This document shows positions 25,625-34,411 of a stretch of DNA of 64,000 nucleotides, in pieces (within the stretch, counting starts at the first letter, position 1; the number at the start of each line of letters is the position of its first letter). A program made the translations under genes and the position numbers. The notes beneath the pieces are model-generated. The model was not told the DNA's origin. It ran no database searches and saw only the letters and a program-made list of their open reading frames with translations. Where the stretch lies: the NCBI RefSeq assembly GCF_016743775.1, contig NZ_JAEQMY010000020.1:20134-84133 (forward strand), given 5' to 3'. This DNA comes from Microvirga aerilata (GTDB taxonomy: Bacteria; Pseudomonadota; Alphaproteobacteria; Rhizobiales; Beijerinckiaceae).

Positions 25625-25941
25625 CAGCCTGGTCCTGACGAGGGGCGCGCTCGCGAGGCGTCGCAGTGTGGGAGCAGGCACGGTCCTGTGCATGAGCGTG
25701 ACGCAGGCTCATGGGGCAGGAGGCCCTGGTGAGGGGCCGGAAGCGGGTTGGGCCCAGGGCCTCCAGCATGGCCGCCTTGGGCCAGCGCCGCACCGGTCGC
25801 ACCAGTCCGCCTGAAAAGAACCGTGCGCGAAGAGGCAGTTCGGCTCTTCCCTTTCATACCACAGCGAGCCGGGCTGCAGCTTGCGCCACCCTCGTGTGCT
25901 CTTCAGGCTCGCAGCCCAAGGCTGCGGGCCCGAAGGCGCTG
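25625..25941 (+). ncRNA. Putative SOS-controlled structured RNA, copy 1
   Basis: From the -10 to GGCGCTG at 25941 the sequence is nearly identical to 34456-34778 (323 bases each, about six differences). Stems that can be drawn by eye: ATGAGC/GCTCAT (extended by CCTG/CAGG), AGGCCCTGG/CCAGGGCCT, GAAGAG/CTCTTC, GCGAGCC/GGCTCGC, GCAGCC/GGCTGC, and a long-range CAGCGCC/GGCGCTG. The differences fall in two 3-4 base patches at hairpin tips (25698-25700 and 25879-25882). No open frame with a good ribosome-binding site is conserved in a way that suggests protein. The 5' end is set from the -10; the 3' end is where identity stops. There is no T-run terminator. Confidence 0.65.
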
Positions 25942-25989
25942 CTCTTATTTCCCAATTCCTTTTCGTCATTCATTGCATGAGGTTTCATC

Positions 25990-26250
25990 ATGAGCCGAGT
26001 TCGCACCATCCTGGCCGGCCTGCCCGATGCCGACGATGTTCTGCGCCGCCTCGCCGACGTGATCCAGGTGCCGTCCGGCTGCCGCCGGCGCGGGTGCCGC
26101 ACACAAGGGCTGTGCCAGGGCGGCTTCGGGCCGCCGTGCTTTCTGGAGAACCGCAAGCGCTTCTCCGATGCGGTGCTGGAGGAGATGGCCGAGCACCGCC
26201 AGCACTGGATCGACCAGCGCGCCAGGATCGAGACCCTGCTGCGGCGCTAG
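25990..26250 (+). CDS. Hypothetical protein with Cys-rich patch
   Basis: An 86-residue protein. An N-terminal helix (LPDADDVLRRLADVIQV) is followed by a cluster of four cysteines, CRRRGCRTQGLCQGGFGPPC, that might bind metal, then a long amphipathic helix (FSDAVLEEMAEHRQHWIDQR). No family is recognised. The ATG lacks a strong ribosome-binding site but codon use looks like a real gene. It is independent of the RNA element upstream. Confidence 0.55.
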   Translation: MSRVRTILAGLPDADDVLRRLADVIQVPSGCRRRGCRTQGLCQGGFGPPCFLENRKRFSDAVLEEMAEHRQHWIDQRARIETLLRR

Positions 26251-26319
26251 GATGAAGCTGAGCCGCGCGCGACCGGACGGGCTGCGCCTCGCGCCGCCAT
26301 CGCGCCGGCCTCCCGCCGG

Positions 26320-26387
26320 GCTTGCACAAAAGGCGGGCCTGAACAAAAGGCGGGCTTGCACAAAAGGCAGGCTTGCACAAAAGGATG
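26320..26387. repeat. Four tandem copies of a 17-bp repeat
   Basis: Four consecutive 17-base units follow the consensus GCTTGCACAAAAGGCGG with a few changes. They lie between the small Cys-rich gene and pepT. The copy number may vary between strains. No promoter function is evident. Confidence 0.8.
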
Positions 26388-26461
26388 GCCCGGCAGGCCA
26401 TTCACGCGCCGGCTTTGCGCCGCTACAAGCATGTGACCCTTCACTGCAGTTTGGATTCCTC

Positions 26462-27697
26462 ATGGCCGCCAGCGTTACCGACCGCTTCCTCCGCTACGTC
26501 GTCATCGACACCCAGTCCGACGCCAAGTCCCCCAGCCAGCCCTCCACCGAGAAGCAGAAGGATCTCGGCCGCCTGCTGGTCGAGGAGCTGCTGGAGATCG
26601 GCGTGTCCGACGCGCATCTCGACGAGCACGGCTACGTGTACGCGACCATTCCGTCGAACACGCCGAAAAACAACGTGCCGGTCATCTGCATCTGCGCCCA
26701 CATGGATACGGCGCCGGACTTTTCCGGCACGGGCGTGAAGCCGCAGATTGTCAGGAACTACGCGGGCGGCGACATCCGGCTGCCGGGCGACACCGCCCAG
26801 GTGATCCGCGTGTCCGACCATCCGGTGCTGAAGGATCTCGTCGGCCACGACATCGTCACCTCGGACGGCACGACGCTGCTCGGCGCCGACGACAAGGCGG
26901 GCATCGCCGAAATCATGGCGGCGGCCGAGTTCCTGATCAGCAACCCCGACGTCAAGCACGGCACGATCCGCATCCTCTTCACCACGGACGAGGAGATCGG
27001 CCGCGGGGTCGACAAGGTGGACCTCGAAAAGCTCGGCGCCGATTTCGGCTACACCATGGACGGCGAGACCGCCGGCACCATCGAGGACGAGAGCTTCTCG
27101 GCCGACGCGGTGGAGATCGCCATCAGGGGCGTGGCCATCCATCCGGGCTTCGCCTTCGGCAAGATGGAGAACGCGGTCAGGATCGCGGGCGACATCATCG
27201 CGCGACTGCCGAAAGACATGGCGCCCGAAACCACCAAGGGCCGCGACGGCTTCATCCATCCCACCGGCGTGACGGGCGTGATGGAAAAGGCGGCTTTGAG
27301 CTTCATCATCCGCGACTTCACGGAAGACGGGCTCAAGACCAAGGAAGCGCTGCTGGAGAAGATCACCCGGGAGGTCATGGAGGCCTATCCGGGCTCCAGC
27401 TACACGTTCACGGTCAAGGAGCAGTACCGCAACATGAAGGAGGTGCTCGACCGGCGCCCCGAGATCGTCGACTACGCGGTGGAGGCGATCCGCCGGGCCG
27501 GCATGGAGCCCGTGCGCGGCAGCATCCGCGGCGGCACGGACGGCTCGCGCCTGTCCTTCATGGGCCTGCCCTGCGCCAACATCTTCGCCGGGGGCCACGC
27601 CTTCCACTCCCCGCTGGAATTCGTCAGCAGCCAGGACATGGAAAAGGCGGTGAGCACCATCGTCGAGCTCGCCAAGATCTGGGAGGAGCGGGCCTGA
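26462..27697 (+). CDS. pepT: Peptidase T (tripeptide aminopeptidase)
   Basis: A 411-residue cytosolic M20 zinc aminopeptidase that removes the N-terminal residue of tripeptides. H80-x-D82 in CAHMDTAPDF, GADDKAG and TTDEEIGRGVD carry the metal ligands and the catalytic Glu; RGGTDGSRLSFMGLPC and AGGHAFHSP are the usual C-terminal signatures. Length equals the family norm. The ATG MAASVTDRF was chosen because upstream sequence in frame covers the 17-bp repeats and is not protein-like. Confidence 0.95.
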   Translation: MAASVTDRFLRYVVIDTQSDAKSPSQPSTEKQKDLGRLLVEELLEIGVSDAHLDEHGYVYATIPSNTPKNNVPVICICAHMDTAPDFSGTGVKPQIVRNYAGGDIRLPGDTAQVIRVSDHPVLKDLVGHDIVTSDGTTLLGADDKAGIAEIMAAAEFLISNPDVKHGTIRILFTTDEEIGRGVDKVDLEKLGADFGYTMDGETAGTIEDESFSADAVEIAIRGVAIHPGFAFGKMENAVRIAGDIIARLPKDMAPETTKGRDGFIHPTGVTGVMEKAALSFIIRDFTEDGLKTKEALLEKITREVMEAYPGSSYTFTVKEQYRNMKEVLDRRPEIVDYAVEAIRRAGMEPVRGSIRGGTDGSRLSFMGLPCANIFAGGHAFHSPLEFVSSQDMEKAVSTIVELAKIWEERA

Positions 27698-28096
27698 AAA
27701 AGGAAAAGCCCAGGCTCCGGGGCGAACGGGCGGGATGCAGCCGCATCTCCTGCCTCGCCAGCTACGGGCCTGGGCTAAGGGGGTCCAGACGGGCGCCTGC
27801 ATCGTCAGGCAGGTGCAGGATCGGACCGGGCCGGAGTACATCCGTCCTGGCACGGTCCCATCGAAGCCTGGCGGTGACGCCCGCCGCTTCGAAGTCCACA
27901 ACAATGTCCGCTGGTCAGCTTGATATGGGGATTGGTTTTCGATTCGCAAGGGGTGCGCGAACGCACCTCGTGAAGCGCCAAAGGCGGGCGCTTGCTTGAC
28001 AGCGGCCCCCAAGGGGCAGAGCCTTTTCGGGCGGCAGATGCCTTTCGCCCGGCCGCTTTGTTTGCGTCCGCTCCATCACCCCTTTGGGAGGTTGCG
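27698..28096. other. Intergenic region with hairpins
   Basis: A 399-base gap. AGCCCAGGC (27707) and GCCTGGGCT (27768) form a perfect 9-bp inverted repeat with a wide loop, possibly a factor-independent end of pepT mRNA without T-run. GGTGCG-CGAA-CGCACC (27952-27967) is a tight hairpin with a GNRA-like loop. No gene is supportable. Confidence 0.4.
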
Positions 28097-28573
28097 ATGC
28101 AGTCCCTCACGCTTCAAGCCACAACCTGCGTTTCCGCCCTTCTGCTCTGCCTGGCGCCCGCCTTCGCCCAGCAGCACCAGCACGTCATGGTCAATCCCGG
28201 CGAGCTCACCTGGAAGGACGGCCCTCCGTCCCTTCCCAAGGGCGCGCAGATGGCGCTCCTCTACGGCGACCCGGCCAAGGACGGCATGTTCGTGATGCGC
28301 CTGAAGCTTCCGGCCAACTACAGGATCCCGGCCCATACCCATCCGACCGATGAGGTGGTCACCGTGGTCAGCGGCTCGTTCAACATCGGCATGGGCACTG
28401 CGTTCGACGCGGCGAAGACGAAGGCCATCACCGCGGGCGGGGTCGTCGCCATGTCGCCGGGCATGCAGCACTACGTGCAGATCGACCAAGAAACGGTCGT
28501 GCAGCTGAGCACCCGCGGCCCCTGGGCGATCGCCTACGTGAACCCGGCGGACGATCCGCGCAAGTCGCAATAG
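28097..28573 (+). CDS. Periplasmic cupin-domain protein
   Basis: A 158-residue protein with a signal peptide (residues 1-24, cut after AFA) and one cupin barrel. Motif 1 is IPAHTHPTDEVVTVVSG, with His ligands and Glu, and motif 2 is GGVVAMSPGMQHYVQ. Such proteins bind a metal and either have a small oxygenase activity or bind a ligand. GGGAG precedes the ATG. It ends close to, and faces, the Rrf2 gene. Substrate unknown. Confidence 0.85.
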   Translation: MQSLTLQATTCVSALLLCLAPAFAQQHQHVMVNPGELTWKDGPPSLPKGAQMALLYGDPAKDGMFVMRLKLPANYRIPAHTHPTDEVVTVVSGSFNIGMGTAFDAAKTKAITAGGVVAMSPGMQHYVQIDQETVVQLSTRGPWAIAYVNPADDPRKSQ

Positions 28574-28599
28574 TCGGCAAGGCTCCGGAAGCGCGGCCC

Positions 28600-29061
28600 T
28601 CAGGCCACATGCTCGACCCGGCAGGTCCCATGCTTGGCCTCGGAGGCGCGAAGCGGGAAATCCGCGGCAATCTCGGAGAGCTTCACCTCACCGAAGCGCG
28701 CCAGAAGCTGGCGCTCGGCTTCTTCCAGGGTTCGTCCGAGGGCGCCGTTCACCGCCTGCTCCACGAGGCAGGCCGGCGCGTCCTTTGCCATGCCGAGGGC
28801 AAAGAGCTCCGGCGCCCCAAGCGCCTGATAAACGTCGAGGAGCGTGACGTGGGAGAGCGGCCGCGACAGGGTCCAGCCGCCCCCATGCCCCTTCACCGAG
28901 CTGACATATCCCGCCTCGCGCAACCCCGCCATCGTGCGCCTCACCACGGTCGGGTTGGTGCCCAGCATCTGGCCGATCTGCTCGGAGGTCATGGGAGCCT
29001 GATGCTGGTCCATGTGGAGCAGCACGTGAAGAATGCGGGAGAGGCTTCCGTTCTGTCTCAA
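28600..29061 (-). CDS. Rrf2-family transcriptional regulator
   Basis: A 153-residue winged-helix regulator: SLSRILHVLLHMDQ, then recognition helices MTSEQIGQMLGTNPTVVRRTMAGLREAGYV and the wing KGHGGGWTLSRPL. The three-Cys cluster of IscR is absent (one Cys in ACLVEQ, one near the C-terminus), so it probably senses redox or another signal without a classic Fe-S cluster. The start is TTG with a GAAGG upstream. It lies just downstream of, and in line with, the flavoprotein gene, which it may regulate. Confidence 0.88.
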   Translation of the reverse strand: MRQNGSLSRILHVLLHMDQHQAPMTSEQIGQMLGTNPTVVRRTMAGLREAGYVSSVKGHGGGWTLSRPLSHVTLLDVYQALGAPELFALGMAKDAPACLVEQAVNGALGRTLEEAERQLLARFGEVKLSEIAADFPLRASEAKHGTCRVEHVA

Positions 29062-29130
29062 GGAGAAGACCTTCTTTCAAACCGTCCCTTGCTACCATAG
29101 AGGCCGCCGGAGCGTCACGCACCGCCCGTC

Positions 29131-30024
29131 TCAGCTTCCGAAGATCAGCGACTGATGGGCGGCCGCGCCCGCCAACGCGCCGTCTCCGACCGCGAGCGAG
29201 ACCGACCCCGCCATCCGTGCCGCGTCGCCGCAGGCGAAGACCCCGGGAACTGTGGTAGCCTTGACCGCATCCGTGCGAATGAAGGACCCCATCGGCCCCT
29301 CGTCGAAGGCGCAGCCAAGCTGCGCGGCGACCGGGCTCGCCACGCTCGTCCGCGGCAGGGTGAACAGGCCCTCAAGAGGGAAAACGCGCCCGTCGCCCAT
29401 GACAAGGGTTACGCCATCCCCTTCGAGGCGGCCGACCGGGCCGTCGACGACCGTGATCCCGCGGCTTCGAAGTTGCTCGGTCTGCCCGGCATCGGGTGTG
29501 AACGCCTCATTGAGGAAGAAGGTGGTCGGCCCCCAATCCGGCAGCATCAGCGCGTGATGCAGGGACTTGGGCGATGTGGCAAGGACGCCGATGCGGCCCC
29601 GGTCGAGCTCGTAACCATGGCAGTAAGGACAGTGGAAGACGCTTCTGCCCCAACGCTCCTCAAGGCCGGGGATGTTCGGCAGCTCGTCCCTGACGCCCAG
29701 GGCAAGAACAAGCCGCCTGCCCGTTGCCTCCCGCCCTGCGGCCGCGACAGTGATGCGAAAGCCCATCTCAGCCGCCTCCGCGTGGGTCGCCTCGCCCGGA
29801 AGCCATTCGACATTGTCGTAGGCCATGAGCTGTGAGCGTCCTCGCGCGGCGATCTCGGCGGCGGGGGTGCCGTCCTGGGTCAGAAACCCATGCGAGGCCC
29901 CCGCGAAGCGATTGCGACGCATCCCGGCATCCTCGACCAGAACGCGTCGTCGAGCCCGGGCGAGCTGAAGCCCCGCCGCAAGTCCGGCATAGCTGCCTCC
30001 GATGATGATGACGTCGTAGTTCAT
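29131..30024 (-). CDS. Thioredoxin reductase-like NAD(P)/FAD oxidoreductase
   Basis: A 297-residue flavoprotein with an FAD-binding GGSYAGLAAG at residues 9-18, a redox-active C132-P-Y-C135 and the C-terminal FAD signature PGVFACGDAARM. The CPYC spacing fits thioredoxin-reductase-like proteins, although the NADPH domain sequence is divergent (GVLATSPKSLHHAL). It probably passes electrons to a small disulfide protein. The ATG has GGAGGAG upstream. The Rrf2 gene follows about 70 bases later on the same strand. Confidence 0.88.
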   Translation of the reverse strand: MNYDVIIIGGSYAGLAAGLQLARARRRVLVEDAGMRRNRFAGASHGFLTQDGTPAAEIAARGRSQLMAYDNVEWLPGEATHAEAAEMGFRITVAAAGREATGRRLVLALGVRDELPNIPGLEERWGRSVFHCPYCHGYELDRGRIGVLATSPKSLHHALMLPDWGPTTFFLNEAFTPDAGQTEQLRSRGITVVDGPVGRLEGDGVTLVMGDGRVFPLEGLFTLPRTSVASPVAAQLGCAFDEGPMGSFIRTDAVKATTVPGVFACGDAARMAGSVSLAVGDGALAGAAAHQSLIFGS

Positions 30025-30236
30025 TCGATACTCCTCCGGTTCACGCGACTTGATATGCCACATGATCCGGCGAGCACAAAGGTCATGCTACTTTCAAAGT
30101 ATCGTGACCGGTCGAGCTTGCAGCTGGAGCCGTGCTGCCGCGAACCTGATCCGAGACTGACGGATGCCCGCTCTGCAGGCACATTGTCAAAGAACTAGGC
30201 GTCGTGCGCATAAGAAAGCATGGTTAAGTTTCTACT

Positions 30237-30253
30237 TATGCATTCAATGCATA
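30237..30253. promoter_or_regulatory. Perfect 17-bp palindrome upstream of small-gene cluster
   Basis: TATGCATT-C-AATGCATA is an exact 8-bp inverted repeat with a one-base centre, in an AT-rich part of the 330-base gap between the flavoprotein and the DUF1127-type genes. It is a likely operator. The regulator is unknown. The gap holds no gene. Confidence 0.45.
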
Positions 30254-30353
30254 TGACATCTTCGCAGATGTATCTTTTGCGCCGCACAAAAAACCCCATA
30301 CTAACTCAGACGAAAGTATTAGATCGGCCGATCCGGGGCCGAGGAGAGATCCT

Positions 30354-30548
30354 ATGAGCACGTTGCAGATCAGCGCATCCATGGCCACTAGCACCGCCTC
30401 GGAGGGTACCCTCCGGCGCCCTGGTCCCGTGCTTCGGGTCCTCAGGACCGTGGTCGCCGCCATGGCCGAAACCAACCGCCGCAGGGCCGAGCTTGAGATC
30501 GCCCGGGCGGCCCGCAGCTATGGACTCGGTATCCCGGACCGCACCTGA
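30354..30548 (+). CDS. Small basic protein, DUF1127-associated
   Basis: A 64-residue protein. The second half, VLRTVVAAMAETNRRRAELEIARAARSYG with short breaks, is an amphipathic Arg-rich helix like those near DUF1127 proteins. GAGGAGA precedes the ATG. It is first of three tiny genes with good ribosome-binding sites that look co-transcribed. In alphaproteobacteria DUF1127 proteins affect RNA turnover and stress or phosphate responses; for this member function is unknown. Confidence 0.6.
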   Translation: MSTLQISASMATSTASEGTLRRPGPVLRVLRTVVAAMAETNRRRAELEIARAARSYGLGIPDRT

Positions 30549-30585
30549 GACCCGCTCGGCCTAAAGCCCTTTCCAGGAGACCGCC

Positions 30586-30687
30586 ATGATCCTCGTCAGC
30601 TTCATTCGCCTCTTCCACAGCGTCCTGTCCGAGGCCCTGCAGATGCAGCGTGACGCAGCACGTCACCACCCCCACCTCGATTGGTGA
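30586..30687 (+). CDS. 33-residue small protein in DUF1127 cluster
   Basis: A 33-residue protein starting MILVSFIRLFHSVLSEAL, an amphipathic helix, and ending in a His/Arg tail. AGGAGA lies 8 bases before the ATG. Its position between two related tiny genes supports it. No other evidence. Confidence 0.5.
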   Translation: MILVSFIRLFHSVLSEALQMQRDAARHHPHLDW

Positions 30688-30746
30688 CCCGGAGCGCCGG
30701 GTCACGGACCCCGGAGCGCCGGGCTCGTCCAAAGGAGCCACATCCC

Positions 30747-30899
30747 ATGATTACATCAATGATCCTCGCCCGCCTTGCCAGCTGGCGCCGCTATCGTCAG
30801 ACTTTCCGCGAGCTCGACGGGCTCAATGATCGGGAACTGGCCGAGCTCGGCCTCGGCCGCCGCGATATCCGCGCCGTCGCCCGGCAGTCTGCCTGCTGA
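30747..30899 (+). CDS. DUF1127 domain protein
   Basis: A 50-residue protein with the classic DUF1127 pattern: a basic amphipathic helix (LARLASWRRYRQTFREL) followed by LNDRELAELGLGRRDI. AAAGGAG precedes the ATG. Members of this family in Agrobacterium, Rhodobacter and others are Arg-rich small proteins linked to RNA maturation, phosphate metabolism and stress. It ends the small-gene cluster, facing the methyltransferase gene. Confidence 0.8.
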   Translation: MITSMILARLASWRRYRQTFRELDGLNDRELAELGLGRRDIRAVARQSAC

Positions 30900-30948
30900 G
30901 GTCTTCCTCCAACCTCGCGGCGCCCGTCGAGGACCAGGACACCCGTCA

Positions 30949-31569
30949 TCAAGCCGCCTGTGCAACACCCTGGCACAGGAAGCCCACAGGCCGCGGCGCG
31001 CCGTCGAGGTAGTAGTGCTCGATGCGGCGGATCGTGAAACCTGCCTCGTCGAGGAGCTTTTGCACGGGACGCGTCAGGTTGCAGCCCACGGCGAGCCTGC
31101 GCCAGATCGGGTTGAGGCGGTGCTGCCAGGTAGCCACGCCGGCATCGCTCGACAGGCCATGCTCCAGGAACAGCACGCGGCCGTTCGGCTTCAGCACGCG
31201 CCGAACCTCGCGCAGCGCCTGGGCGGGGTCCTGCACCGAGCACAGGGTGTAGGTGATCACCGCCGTGTCGACGGAGGCATCCTCCAGGGGCAGCTTCTCC
31301 GCCGGGGCCTGGATGATCTCCAGGGGAACCGGTGAGCGGCGATGGCGCTCCCAACCGAGCTTCAGGAAGCCCGCGATCGGGTCGACGCCGATCACGCGGG
31401 TGACGCGATCAGGATCATAGAGCGGCAGGTTCAGGCCCGGCCCGATCCCGATCTCCAGCACCACGCCGGACGCCTGCGGAACGACCCTCTCGCGCTCGTT
31501 CGCGATGGCCTCCATCGAGCACAGGCAGCTGACGAATCGTGGACCGATGTGACGTGCATAGAACCCCAT
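30949..31569 (-). CDS. SAM-dependent class I methyltransferase
   Basis: A 206-residue methyltransferase with motif I VLEIGIGPGLNL, an acidic loop (GVDPI) and post motifs LPLEDASVDTAVITYTLC and VLKPNGRVLFLEHG. It is of the type related to UbiE and METTL7-like enzymes acting on small molecules or lipids. The start region MGFYARHIGPRFVSCLCS is typical of this subgroup. Substrate not determinable. The 300 bases upstream hold no other gene. Confidence 0.85.
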   Translation of the reverse strand: MGFYARHIGPRFVSCLCSMEAIANERERVVPQASGVVLEIGIGPGLNLPLYDPDRVTRVIGVDPIAGFLKLGWERHRRSPVPLEIIQAPAEKLPLEDASVDTAVITYTLCSVQDPAQALREVRRVLKPNGRVLFLEHGLSSDAGVATWQHRLNPIWRRLAVGCNLTRPVQKLLDEAGFTIRRIEHYYLDGAPRPVGFLCQGVAQAA

Positions 31570-31868
31570 GATTGGGTCTCCCGCTTAAAATTTCGAAGCA
31601 TGCCCCCGCTCTCACCCATAGCCTGTGCCCGTACGGCAATCTGTGAGCCAGCACACGCGCTCACGGGGACCACACACGCAAAACAGACACATCATTTCTG
31701 CGGCAGCGACGCGCGGATTATCCAGACCTTAACCAAGCCGTCGTTTAATCGAGCCCGAGTGAATTTGTTTTTGCGTATGACGGCCTGATCACTCGAGGGC
31801 CTGTTCCCGGCGCCATGAGGATGGGTTCGGGCGTCGTGCGCGATCTGTTTTGCTGCGTAGAGTTCGCC

Positions 31869-32996
31869 ATGTTGCACAAGCCGTATCCCTTACGCCGCCG
31901 CGCCTTGCGCAAAAACCGGCGCAGCCTTTTTCTGACGGCGGCTCTCGTGGCGGTCTCGCTGAGCCCTCTGGCCTATTTCGCCGACTTCAACCTTCAAAGC
32001 GATGCGCCACCTGCTCCATCCGTGAACAGCGCCTCCAACCAGGCGCCCGCACCAGCGGCTCCCGTGATCGCCTCGAGCAGGGCCTATGACCCGGCGCTGG
32101 TCGATCCGACTCCTTCCATGAAGCCGGATGCGCTCAACTTCGCTCAGAACGCACCGCTCCAGGCGGCGTTCAGGTCATCGGTCGTCCAGCGGGAAGCCAG
32201 TGTCGAACCGCAACCGCAGGAGCCTGCTCAACCGGCGGCGCCAGTTGCGATGGCGCAGGTCGTCCAGCCGATGCCCGCCTCGGTGCCGCTGCCGATGCCG
32301 CGTCCCGCCGATCTGCGGGCTCCGAAGCCTCTCGCGACATCGCGGGTGGCAAGCGCGCCGGCAGCTCCCGTGAACCCAGCGACACCGGCCCTGCCGAGCG
32401 CACCGGCGGACAACCGCTCTTTCATCGAGAAGCTCTTTGGCGTCCGCCCCGCCTCCGCGCCCGACGCCGCTCTCGGCTATGCGTCCCTGGACAGGGGCAC
32501 GGGCAGCATCGCGCCCACCTCACGCTTCAGTCCCGCTCCCGATCTCGCAGGCAGCGGAACCGCGGTCTATGACATCGTGGCCCAGGTGGTGGTCATGCCG
32601 AACGGCGAGCGGCTGGAAGCGCATTCGGGTCTCGGCGACAAGATGGACGATCCGCGCCACGTGAACGTGCGGATGCAAGGCGCCACGCCGCCGGGCACCT
32701 ACGTCATCACCGAACGCGAAGCGCTGTTCCACGGGGTGCGGGCGTTGCGTCTCACCCCGGTGGGCGGCAGCGCCGCCATCTACGGCCGCGACGGCATCCT
32801 GGCGCACACCTATTTGCTCGGGCCCAGAGGGGACTCGAACGGGTGCGTGTCCTTCAAGAACTACGACCGGTTCCTCCAGGCTTACCTGAGAGGCGAGGTG
32901 AAGCGCCTGATCGTGACCGCCGGACGCGGCCAGGATCTCCTGCCCCGTCTGGCCAACCGGACCGGCTCCTCCCGACGCTCGGCCAACAACAGCTGA
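31869..32996 (+). CDS. DUF2778/tlde1-domain protein, membrane-anchored
   Basis: A 375-residue protein: a basic start and one membrane segment (about 22-45), a long Pro/Ala-rich linker (50-210), and a C-terminal L,D-transpeptidase-like tlde1 domain. The latter has the catalytic region GPRGDSNGCVSFKNY, with Cys as nucleophile. It should act on peptidoglycan in the periplasm. Homologues are common in Methylobacteriaceae and Rhizobiales as presumed wall-modifying enzymes; the toxin members of the family are shorter and lack this linker. The ATG chosen starts MLHKPYPL. Confidence 0.82.
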   Translation: MLHKPYPLRRRALRKNRRSLFLTAALVAVSLSPLAYFADFNLQSDAPPAPSVNSASNQAPAPAAPVIASSRAYDPALVDPTPSMKPDALNFAQNAPLQAAFRSSVVQREASVEPQPQEPAQPAAPVAMAQVVQPMPASVPLPMPRPADLRAPKPLATSRVASAPAAPVNPATPALPSAPADNRSFIEKLFGVRPASAPDAALGYASLDRGTGSIAPTSRFSPAPDLAGSGTAVYDIVAQVVVMPNGERLEAHSGLGDKMDDPRHVNVRMQGATPPGTYVITEREALFHGVRALRLTPVGGSAAIYGRDGILAHTYLLGPRGDSNGCVSFKNYDRFLQAYLRGEVKRLIVTAGRGQDLLPRLANRTGSSRRSANNS

Positions 32997-33209
32997 GAGG
33001 CGGCTTGCGCCCCGGATGCCTCCAGGATGCTCTCAGCAGGCCGCAATGCCTGCGGTCCTCGACCCGAACTGTGATGCTTGGCTCAATCCGGTCGAATTCG
33101 GATAGATCCGCATGCGCTGACATGCCCCCTAAAGCCTGCGATTCGCGGCCTTGCATGGAGGCGCTCCGGGCCTAGTTCATGATGGGCATCGCCAGGAGGA
33201 GAGACGGGC

Positions 33210-34388
33210 ATGATGGAAGATCCGCGATCTGCGGCGGAACGGGCTGACAACCTGCATGGCGGAGACGTCGGGTCGCGCCATCCGTCCACACCGGGGTCGC
33301 CTCGCCTCCTTCGCGTCGCCTTGGCCGCCACGATCCTTTTCACCGGATTTCTGGGCGCAGCGCCGTCCCAGGCGCAAGGGCTGGGCTTTCTTGTGCCGGC
33401 TCCTGCCAAGGACAAAGTTCAGGCCAAGCCGAAATACGATTGCGACACCCCCGGCGCACCCGTGATCTCCCTCGATGTCCAGAGCAAGTACAAGCAGGAC
33501 GAGGCCAGCAAGGCGACGATCGACGAAGAGGCCGAGGAGGCTTACTCCGAGGCGGTGGAGCCCTTGCGCGAATATGCCAAGAACCTCGTGAGGATCTCCA
33601 ACGCCTATGTGAAGTCGGATCCGAGGAACACCCTAGCGGCCACTTGCGCGCTGACCTGGCTGAACCACTGGGCCGCGGCGGATGCGATGACCGCCATGCG
33701 CTCGAAGCAGGCCCGCTTCAATCTCGGCCAGGCGCTCGGCGGCTTCGCGCTGGCCTACCTGCAGATCCGCAACGCGCCGGGTTTGGCGGAGGACCAGAAG
33801 AAACGCGTCGAGGCCTGGCTGAAGGCCCTGGGCTTGCAGATCCAGGAGTTCATGGACGGCAACAAGGAAGTTTCAGGCAGGAACAACCATCGTTACTGGG
33901 CCGGCTTGAGCGCCGCCGCAGCCGGAATCGCCAGCGGCGACAAGCGGCTCACCGACTGGGGCATCGACAGCGCGCGGATCGGCCTTGCGCAGATCACGCC
34001 GGACGGCACCCTGCCGCTTGAAGTGAAGCGCGGCAAACGCGCCCGCGACTACCACATCTTCGCGGCCCAGCCGCTGGTCGCCACCGCCGAACTGGCTCGC
34101 AGCCAGGGCGTCGATCTCTATGCGGAGAACGACGGCGCTTTGAGCAAGCTGGTGAAGCGGGTGGTGGATTCCCTCGACGATCCGTCCTTTTTTGAGAAGG
34201 CCAGCGGCACGAAGCAGGAGGCCTATCCGGGCGGCGACACGGTGCCGGCCAACCGCATCGCCTGGCTGGAAATCCACCAGAGCCGTTTCCCCTCACCTGA
34301 GGCTGAAGCGGTCCTGGAGGAAAAACGCCCTGTCGCCTCCAGCGGAATCGGTGGGGATATGACGCTGCTGTTTCACGGCAAGGAGTGA
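33210..34388 (+). CDS. Alginate lyase family protein (PL5-like)
   Basis: A 392-residue secreted protein. After a long cytosolic lead and a hydrophobic segment (about 33-55, cut after AQA) comes the alpha/alpha-toroid of AlgL-type lyases, with the catalytic region NNHRYWAG (225-232) and a later KRARDYHIFAAQPLV holding the Arg and Tyr. It would cleave mannuronate-rich alginate or a similar acid polysaccharide in the periplasm. No other alginate genes are near, so the substrate could be another exopolysaccharide. The structured RNA copy 2 begins right after it. Confidence 0.82.
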   Translation: MMEDPRSAAERADNLHGGDVGSRHPSTPGSPRLLRVALAATILFTGFLGAAPSQAQGLGFLVPAPAKDKVQAKPKYDCDTPGAPVISLDVQSKYKQDEASKATIDEEAEEAYSEAVEPLREYAKNLVRISNAYVKSDPRNTLAATCALTWLNHWAAADAMTAMRSKQARFNLGQALGGFALAYLQIRNAPGLAEDQKKRVEAWLKALGLQIQEFMDGNKEVSGRNNHRYWAGLSAAAAGIASGDKRLTDWGIDSARIGLAQITPDGTLPLEVKRGKRARDYHIFAAQPLVATAELARSQGVDLYAENDGALSKLVKRVVDSLDDPSFFEKASGTKQEAYPGGDTVPANRIAWLEIHQSRFPSPEAEAVLEEKRPVASSGIGGDMTLLFHGKE

Positions 34389-34411
34389 AGCGCAGGGGCA
34401 GCGGGATAAAT

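Noticed and set aside
25711..25980. Open frames inside the repeated RNA element
   Set aside because: Both copies share them because the DNA is shared. None has a good ribosome-binding site, and the base differences fall in hairpin tips instead of third codon positions.
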